Assembly (NCBI RefSeq): GCF_900120335.1
Contig: NZ_LT635477.1
Coordinates: 1,240,001-1,304,000 of the forward strand
DNA length: 64,000 nt
Origin: Helicobacter pylori
GTDB taxonomy: Bacteria > Campylobacterota > Campylobacteria > Campylobacterales > Helicobacteraceae
Reading direction: 5' to 3'
Shown: positions 58,600-64,000 of the stretch, one piece after another
How positions within the stretch are numbered: the stretch's first letter is position 1
Layout: every line of letters starts with the position of its first letter
The notes under the pieces: model-generated
Told to the model about the DNA's origin: nothing
Seen by the model: the letters and a program-made list of their open reading frames with translations, nothing else
The model's database searches: none
Program-made: the position numbers and the translations under genes

Positions 58600-59736
58600 A
58601 TGAGATTTTTTTGCCTTTTCTTATTTTCTCTAACCTTTTCAAACGCGCAGATAATGATGACCTTTGATTCCCAAACTAACGCCAAACTTTCGCGCTCTAA
58701 CGAACAGCTTTCTGACATGCTCTATAAACTCAATGAAAGTTTAAGAATCTATCAAAACGTGCTTTCTAACAACCAGGATCAACTTAAAGAAATCAAAAAG
58801 GCTAACAACACCCTGAATAGCCAAAGGCGTTTTTTTAACGCCAGCCAGATCCGCCTTATGGACACTGATGCGTTATTGAAACAAAGCGCTTTGGAATTAG
58901 AAAAATTACAAGCTTTAGAAAAACGCTTAAAAGAGAAAATGAATCAAGAACGCTCAATAGAAGAATCTCAAGTGCTTTTTTTGCAAGAGCATTGCCCTTA
59001 TTTGAGCGGCGTTAAGAATTTAGAAGAAGCGTCAAACGCTTTAGAAGTCCAAGAAAAAAACAACGCCCTTTTCTTACTCAAAGAGCCTAAACTCGCCCAA
59101 TTGCTCTCGCAATTGGATTTGATGAGCGCTTTAAACGCCTTATGCGATCAGGTTTTAGAAAATGAAATACAGGATCAACAATCCCATAACAAAACCCTAG
59201 AATACAACGCCCTCATGAACCATGATTTTCAAGCCTATAAAGCCATGCGTTTGAAAAAATTTAAAAACAAGCTTCAAAGCCAAATCCAAGCTAAAGAAGA
59301 CGCCCTAAAAACCTTTTTACCCCTAGAAAAACGCCTAGAAACTTTAAAATCGCGCTTTTTATGCGACAAAGAAAACCTCAAATCATGCGCTAACCAATTA
59401 CAGCAACGCTACCAAAACGCCCTAATAGAGCGAGATAAGGAATTAAAAAACGCTAAAAACAACAAAGAAAAGCATGCTTTAATCTTAGCCAATTACGAAC
59501 ACACTTTAAAAACCTTGAATATAGAATTTTTAAGCGAATTGAGTGAGCAAATGGCGTTTTTGAATGAAACCATGGCGTTAAACGCCCAAGTTTTAGCCCT
59601 TTTAGCCAAACAGCATGCCAAAACGCCAAAGCCTTCCAATTTGAGCGGCGATTTGAGCGATAAAAAGGCTTCCATTAAAAGTATCCGCCTAGATCCGCAT
59701 GGATTCCCTAGCTTTGAAAATTTTAAGCGGGAGTGA
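58600..59736 (+). CDS. Secreted coiled-coil hypothetical protein
   Basis: 378 residues, cleavable signal (MRFFCLFLFSLTFSNAQ), then predicted long helices with heptad-like Leu/Lys/Glu patterns at about residues 25-115 and 225-320, separated by a small region with paired cysteines (EHCPYL, ALCDQV, RFLCDKENLKSCANQ). A proline/lysine linker and a DPHGFPSFENF C-terminus. Periplasmic scaffold-like; no family recognised. Divergent from dnaJ, with GATAAAAT at about 58560 as promoter. Confidence 0.75.
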   Translation: MRFFCLFLFSLTFSNAQIMMTFDSQTNAKLSRSNEQLSDMLYKLNESLRIYQNVLSNNQDQLKEIKKANNTLNSQRRFFNASQIRLMDTDALLKQSALELEKLQALEKRLKEKMNQERSIEESQVLFLQEHCPYLSGVKNLEEASNALEVQEKNNALFLLKEPKLAQLLSQLDLMSALNALCDQVLENEIQDQQSHNKTLEYNALMNHDFQAYKAMRLKKFKNKLQSQIQAKEDALKTFLPLEKRLETLKSRFLCDKENLKSCANQLQQRYQNALIERDKELKNAKNNKEKHALILANYEHTLKTLNIEFLSELSEQMAFLNETMALNAQVLALLAKQHAKTPKPSNLSGDLSDKKASIKSIRLDPHGFPSFENFKRE

Positions 59737-59776
59737 GTTAAAAAAGCGATCAATCAGGCTATGAGCGCAAAAAGCC

Positions 59777-60805
59777 CTAAACGATCACGCCTCCGCCAAG
59801 CAAGATGTCATCTTGATAAACCACTAAAGCTTGCCCTTTAGCCACGCCATAAAAAGGCTCTTTAAACTCCACTTCAATCATTTGATCTTTCAGGCTCACA
59901 AACGCTTTAGCAGGCACGCTCCTGTAACGAGCCTTGATAAAATATTCGCCACTTTTAAAATCTTTCATCAAAGACTTGTTTTTAGCCTTAAGCGAATGCG
60001 TGGCTAAATCTTCTTTTTTGCCCACGACTAGCTCGTTCTTTTTAGCGTCAATCCCCACCACAAAATGCGGTTCTAACGCCCCCTTAATGTTAAAGCCTTT
60101 GCGTTTGCCAATCGTGTATTGCATATAGCCTTTATGCGTGCCAATGATTTCGCCTTGTAAATTCTTCACCACGCCCTCTTTTTCCACTTCAACATGCTTT
60201 TTTAAAGTGTCAATGTAGCTTTTTTCCACAAAGCAGATTTCTTGAGATTCCTTATAAGTCTCTAGAGTGCCTAAAAAAGGCATCGCATTCAAGGCTAAAG
60301 GCTTAATATCCTTTTTTAACAAATCCCCTAAAGGGAACACCAATCTAGCGATGACTTCATGCTCTAAAGCGTATAAAAAATAGCTCTGATCTTTAGTTTT
60401 ATCCACAGCTTCTTGAATATAGCTTACCTTGTCAATTTCTTTGACTCTCGCATAATGCCCGGTAGCGATCTTTTCACACCCTAATTTTAAAGCGTGATCT
60501 AAAGCTAATCCAAACTTCATTAAAGGGTTGCACAACGCGCATGGGTTAGGGGTTTGCCCCTCTTCATAAGCGCTGATAAATTCATCATAAACCGCGCTTT
60601 TAAAATCCTTTTGAAAATCCAACACCTCTAAAGGGATGCCTAAAAACTCGCACGCTTTTTGAGCGTTTTTGATGTATAAATCATGCTTTTTTTCACTCGC
60701 ATGGAGTTTTAAATAAATCCCCACTAATTCATGCCCTTGCTCTTTTAAGCTATAAGCGCTATAAGAGCTATCCACCCCCCCACTGAGTAATACCGCTATT
60801 TTCAT
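59777..60805 (-). CDS. mnmA: tRNA-specific 2-thiouridylase
   Basis: 342 residues; thiolates U34 of tRNA for Lys, Glu and Gln. PP-loop [13 protein letters not shown], catalytic Cys pair in [13 protein letters not shown] and SQEICFV, tRNA-binding [10 protein letters not shown] at 60805 is preferred to one five codons upstream. Confidence 0.96.
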   Translation of the reverse strand: MKIAVLLSGGVDSSYSAYSLKEQGHELVGIYLKLHASEKKHDLYIKNAQKACEFLGIPLEVLDFQKDFKSAVYDEFISAYEEGQTPNPCALCNPLMKFGLALDHALKLGCEKIATGHYARVKEIDKVSYIQEAVDKTKDQSYFLYALEHEVIARLVFPLGDLLKKDIKPLALNAMPFLGTLETYKESQEICFVEKSYIDTLKKHVEVEKEGVVKNLQGEIIGTHKGYMQYTIGKRKGFNIKGALEPHFVVGIDAKKNELVVGKKEDLATHSLKAKNKSLMKDFKSGEYFIKARYRSVPAKAFVSLKDQMIEVEFKEPFYGVAKGQALVVYQDDILLGGGVIV

Positions 60806-60945
60806 TTTTGTATCTTTCATTATTAGTATGTGGCTTGTAGTCTAGCGCAAAAACCATTCATAACTACCCTTTTTAACCATTGGCATGCTAAAATACGCCT
60901 AATATTTTTTAAAACCACCTAAAAACGCATGGAGAAATAAGGGTA

Positions 60946-61707
60946 ATGGGCAAAATTGAATTGTTAGCCAAATTCACGCAAATCGCGCTCCCTAACAACC
61001 ACCCTTTATTGAAAAAAGTTTTACACTACGCCAAAAAACATTTCAGCCAATGCCACATGCTCTCTTCATCGCTACTCATTTTAAACGACACGGAATGTTT
61101 TAAAAAAAACTACTTGCTCAACTGGGTTTATCATGCCCTTGAATGCGCGCATGAAAAAGACATTAGCCCGTATTCTTTAGAAGAGATTTTACAAAAAAGC
61201 CGCTTGCCCATACGCATCAAAATCATCAATCAAAACACGCTTTTAGAAAAGATAGAAGTGAAAGTTTTAACCTTTGGGGCAGAATACGCGCTCTTTATCA
61301 CCAAACACCCTATCGCTAAGCGCTTTTTACGCCAGAAATTTAGCGGCTATGTGTTTTTAGAAACCCAAGATGAATTGCATATAAGAGGCGATTCAGAGCG
61401 TTTTTGGGAACTCATTTTAACGCTCAATGAAAATAGAATCGTCCATAACGCATGCTTAGATTTCATCTACCCTAATGGCTTTGGCAAGGACAGCTACACC
61501 ACTATGGCTGAACGCAAATTAAAAGAATGCTATAAAACGCTAGGGTTTATCAAGCATGAAAATTTCAGCGAAGTCAAAAAGCGCTATTTAGAATTGGCTA
61601 AAACCTACCACCCTGATTTATGCGATCTGAAAGAAAAAAAGGCTCTTTATGCCAAACGCTTCGCTATCATTCAAGAGGCGTATCGCCACATTAAAAAACA
61701 CGCTTAA
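60946..61707 (+). CDS. J-domain protein with unusual N-terminal region
   Basis: 253 residues. The C-terminal 60 residues form a J domain ([34 protein letters not shown]) with HPD intact, while the first 185 residues are of unknown fold (charged, helical, without TerB/DjlA transmembrane features). J domain at the C-terminus is like DjlA-type co-chaperones. Overlaps nadD (opposite strand) by four bases. Confidence 0.85.
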   Translation: MGKIELLAKFTQIALPNNHPLLKKVLHYAKKHFSQCHMLSSSLLILNDTECFKKNYLLNWVYHALECAHEKDISPYSLEEILQKSRLPIRIKIINQNTLLEKIEVKVLTFGAEYALFITKHPIAKRFLRQKFSGYVFLETQDELHIRGDSERFWELILTLNENRIVHNACLDFIYPNGFGKDSYTTMAERKLKECYKTLGFIKHENFSEVKKRYLELAKTYHPDLCDLKEKKALYAKRFAIIQEAYRHIKKHA

Positions 61708-62219
61708 ACCCCTAAACTGGCCCTAATCGCGCTAGAAGAAATCGGCGCGTCAATGCCCTTTAAAGGGTGGTAATGTCCCTTAAATTGGATCTCTTCATAA
61801 CCAATCCTTTCAAAAACCACTAATTCCACCCTTTTTAAAAGCTCTTTAGCGTTAGTCCAAGAAGAAAGATGCCTTAAACAATCCGCTCCTATGACTAAAT
61901 AAAGCGTTTTAGGGCGATAGAGTTTTTGAAAAAAAATCACGCTTTCTATCGTAGGCACAGCCCTTTCTTGCTTGATTTCAAAATCGCTCAATAACACCCT
62001 AGGCATTCCCTTTAAGGCTAATTCCAATTCCTTAAAACGGGTTTTTGCGTCCAAAAAACATGGCTTTTTGAAAGGGTTTTGATAAGCGGGCAAGACAATG
62101 AGCTTAACAAATGGCAATAGTTCCAAAGTTTGATCAATAATAGCTAAATGAGCCTTGTGTAAGGGATCAAAACTCCCTCCATAGAGCGCTAATTCTTTGT
62201 ATTCTAACACGCTATTCAT
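61704..62219 (-). CDS. nadD: Nicotinate-nucleotide adenylyltransferase
   Basis: 171 residues; makes deamido-NAD from Na[14 protein letters not shown] is the nucleotidyltransferase motif, [10 protein letters not shown] the C-terminal signature. ATG at 62219 overlaps the nikR stop by 8 bases; a TTG nine bases earlier is less likely. Confidence 0.95.
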   Translation of the reverse strand: MNSVLEYKELALYGGSFDPLHKAHLAIIDQTLELLPFVKLIVLPAYQNPFKKPCFLDAKTRFKELELALKGMPRVLLSDFEIKQERAVPTIESVIFFQKLYRPKTLYLVIGADCLRHLSSWTNAKELLKRVELVVFERIGYEEIQFKGHYHPLKGIDAPISSSAIRASLGV

Positions 62220-62658
62220 TGTATTCAAAGCTAGACGCCTTAGTCAATTTAGCGAATTTAACCCCCCTAAGCCCCCCGATTTCTAATTGCAAGCGTTGGA
62301 TTTCAAGCGAATTGCCTTGTAAAATGATCGTCTCCAAACAATTATGCTCGTCCATATGAATGTGCGTGGTGCATAAAACATGCGTCCCGCTGGCATGCTG
62401 AATGTCTATCATGCGCTGGTTCAATTCCCTTTGGTGGTGGTCATAAATCACCACAAGCACGGCGATCTTGATCTCATTACTAGGATCATCTTCTGCCCAA
62501 TTGTCTTCTACTAATTTTTCTCTGATCATGTCGCGCACTAATTCTGAGCGAGAAGAATAGCCGTTTTTAATGATGCGGTTGTCTAATTCGTCCAATAAAT
62601 TTTGTTGTAAAGAAACCGAAAAGCGGATGATTGAATCGTCTTTGTGGTGTGTATCCAT
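62212..62658 (-). CDS. nikR: Nickel-responsive transcription regulator NikR
   Basis: 148 residues from [11 protein letters not shown]-terminal ribbon-helix-helix ([30 protein letters not shown]) and C-terminal ACT-like metal domain with the nickel ligands at His88, His99, His101 and Cys107, numbering that fits the known H. pylori protein and supports this start over the one eight codons upstream. AAAAAGGA precedes it. It controls urease, nickel uptake and its own and exbB promoters in this species. Confidence 0.97.
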   Translation of the reverse strand: MDTHHKDDSIIRFSVSLQQNLLDELDNRIIKNGYSSRSELVRDMIREKLVEDNWAEDDPSNEIKIAVLVVIYDHHQRELNQRMIDIQHASGTHVLCTTHIHMDEHNCLETIILQGNSLEIQRLQLEIGGLRGVKFAKLTKASSFEYNE

Positions 62659-62980
62659 TTGAGAAAAATCCTTTTTTGGCATGAGTCTATTAAAAGCCGC
62701 TCATGCTAGTATGATTGAATTAATTTAAAATGAACAATTATAATACAAACTGGATTTAAATAATTGGTCATAAGACACTAATTTATAGCGTTTGAATTTA
62801 ATTACAATTACTAGGTTAATTATCATTGACTTATTATTATTAAAACAATATAATCAACAATCCAACATTCCTTTATCATTTTTAGGGGATTATGCGAATT
62901 GGTGTTTCTTAGAGCGTTACCCTAGAACGGCTTACTTTAGTTTTAGGGGAGTTATTTGATTATAGACAAAAGGAGTTTTT
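62659..62980. promoter_or_regulatory. Divergent nikR / exbB-exbD-tonB promoter region
   Basis: 322 bases without a gene. nikR side: minus-strand TATAAT at 62737-62742. exbB side: TTGACT (62826) and TATAAT (62849-62854) spaced by 17. Runs of TTATTATTATTA at 62831-62842 and TTAATTATCATT at 62817-62828 overlap the exbB promoter and resemble Fur/NikR-type AT-rich operators. NikR and Fur binding to this region is known in H. pylori; exact boxes here are inferred. Confidence 0.75.
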
Positions 62981-63418
62981 ATGGGCGGTTTTTCAATGGC
63001 AATGTTGAAAGATTATGTGGACGTGTTTGTTTTTGCGGTGCTTGGCGTGGCGAGTTTTTTAGCTTTGTGGTTTGTGATTGAAAGGATTATTTTTTATTCC
63101 AAAGTCAATTTGAAGGCTTATGATGATATAGACGCCCTAAATTTGGATTTAACCAAGAATCTAACCATTCTCTATGTGATTTATTCTAACGCGCCTTATG
63201 TGGGCTTATTAGGGACGGTTTTAGGGATCATGGTGATTTTCTATGACATGGGCGTGAGCGGCGGGATGGACGCTAAAACGATCATGGTAGGTTTGTCTTT
63301 GGCTTTAAAAGCGACCGCTCTTGGGCTTGCTGTGGCGATCCCCACTTTGATCGCTTATAATAGCTTATTGAGAAAATCCGATGTGTTGAGTGAAAAATTC
63401 AGGATCATGAAAAAATGA
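62981..63418 (+). CDS. exbB: Biopolymer transport protein ExbB
   Basis: 145 residues, three helices: [20 protein letters not shown], the [14 protein letters not shown] helix, and [18 protein letters not shown] with its conserved Thr. Part of the proton-driven TonB motor. AAAGGAG five bases before ATG 62981. Confidence 0.95.
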   Translation: MGGFSMAMLKDYVDVFVFAVLGVASFLALWFVIERIIFYSKVNLKAYDDIDALNLDLTKNLTILYVIYSNAPYVGLLGTVLGIMVIFYDMGVSGGMDAKTIMVGLSLALKATALGLAVAIPTLIAYNSLLRKSDVLSEKFRIMKK

Positions 63419-63804
63419 AAAGCATCAGAAGAGGCGATGGGCTGAATGTTGTCCCTTTCATTGATATTATGCTCGTTTTGCTAGCGATTGTGTTAAGCAT
63501 TTCTACTTTTATCGCGCAAGGTAAGATTAAAGTCAGTCTCCCTAACGCTAAAAACGCAGAAAAATCCCAGCCAAACGATCAAAAAGTGGTGGTCATCTCT
63601 GTGGATGAGCATGACAATATTTTCGTAGATGACAAACCGACGAATTTAGAAGCTTTGAGCGCTGTAGTCAAACAAACAGACCCTAAAACCCTTATAGATT
63701 TAAAAAGCGACAAAAGCTCTCGTTTTGAAACTTTTATCAGCATTATGGATATTTTAAAAGAGCATAATCATGAAAATTTCTCCATCTCCACGCAAGCTCA
63801 GTAA
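63415..63804 (+). CDS. exbD: Biopolymer transport protein ExbD
   Basis: 129 residues; one N-terminal helix with the proton-relay Asp in [18 protein letters not shown] and a periplasmic peptide domain. Start overlaps the exbB stop (ATGA). Confidence 0.95.
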   Translation: MKSIRRGDGLNVVPFIDIMLVLLAIVLSISTFIAQGKIKVSLPNAKNAEKSQPNDQKVVVISVDEHDNIFVDDKPTNLEALSAVVKQTDPKTLIDLKSDKSSRFETFISIMDILKEHNHENFSISTQAQ

Positions 63805-64000
63805 AGTTTCAACGAGTGTTAGCTTTTTAATCTCTTTTGCCCTATACGCTATAGGGTTTGGCTATTTTTTACTGCGCGAAGACGCCCCAGAGCCTTTAGC
63901 GCAAGCTGGGACCACTAAGGTTACCATGAGTTTAGCCAGCATTAACACCAATTCTAAAGTGAAGACGAATGCCGAATCCGCTAAACCCAAAGAAGAGCCT
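63770..64000 (+). CDS. tonB: Energy transducer TonB, 3' partial
   Basis: ATG at 63770, inside the end of exbD (35-base overlap). The first 77 residues are visible: [15 protein letters not shown], a membrane anchor (SFLISFALYAIGFGYFLL), then a periplasmic stretch ending in Lys/Pro/Glu residues, as the linker of TonB begins. The frame is open to the window end; the C-terminal domain lies outside. Confidence 0.9.
   Translation, partial: MKISPSPRKLSKVSTSVSFLISFALYAIGFGYFLLREDAPEPLAQAGTTKVTMSLASINTNSKVKTNAESAKPKEEP

Noticed and set aside
1-64000. CRISPR array, tRNA or rRNA genes
   Set aside because: No regularly spaced direct repeats of the right size and no tRNA or rRNA sequence was recognised on either strand.

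Overview
The window is chromosomal DNA of Helicobacter pylori, or a very close relative. The evidence is gene order and gene content: a complex I operon without normal NADH-binding subunits, PflA, a TrpC-TrpF fusion, class C phosphatase, F47-type TenA, PnuC-type transporter plus thiamine pyrophosphokinase behind a TPP riboswitch, the S10-spc-alpha ribosomal cluster, the crd/czc copper genes, and nikR divergent from exbB-exbD-tonB. No database search was run; names come from recognised motifs and remembered gene order.

Layout. 1-13011 (+): nuoC (its 5' end lies outside) to nuoN, nearly all genes overlapping or within a few bases, with two short-lineage proteins where NuoE and NuoF normally sit. 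13001-16786 (+): pflA (flagellar motor) and a phosphohexomutase (algC). 16787-18465: a small AT-rich accessory island with a GTTGAA repeat, a 15-A tract, a frameshifted small gene, a 50-residue ORF, a GRDP-like gene and an inverted, deleted copy of part of thiN. 18466-24872 (-): trpE-G-D-C/F-B-A. 25104-28356: LPS heptosyltransferase-like gene, acid phosphatase, YceI protein, TenA. 28357-32198: non-coding structured elements, a frameshifted glycine-zipper gene with a membrane-protein neighbour, and the TPP riboswitch-pnuT-thiN thiamine operon. 32199-46042 (-): rpsJ to rplQ with rpoA, secY, map, infA and rpmJ. 46247-50413: ATPase, a secreted protein, rnhB, a small ORF and fumC. 50588-56338 (+): crdA-crdB and a CzcBA-type RND copper pump. 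56319-58475 (-): azlD, azlC, dnaJ. 58600-62658: secreted coiled-coil protein, mnmA, J-domain protein, nadD, nikR. 62981-64000 (+): exbB, exbD and the start of tonB.

How they work together. The Nuo complex feeds the quinone pool and the proton motive force used by the flagellar motor (PflA) and TonB-dependent nickel/iron uptake (ExbB/ExbD/TonB), the latter facing NikR across a shared promoter region. Thiamine salvage is split between tenA and the riboswitch-controlled transporter/kinase pair. Copper tolerance is one compact operon.

The most unusual material is in the non-coding and accessory stretches: two look-alike structured elements about 3 kb apart (28576-28713 and 31533-31670) each closed by a long imperfect end-to-end stem; an inverted thiN relic next to trpA; a broken glycine-zipper gene next to a four-helix membrane gene; and simple repeats at 16915-16992 and 47345-47391 that could vary in length.
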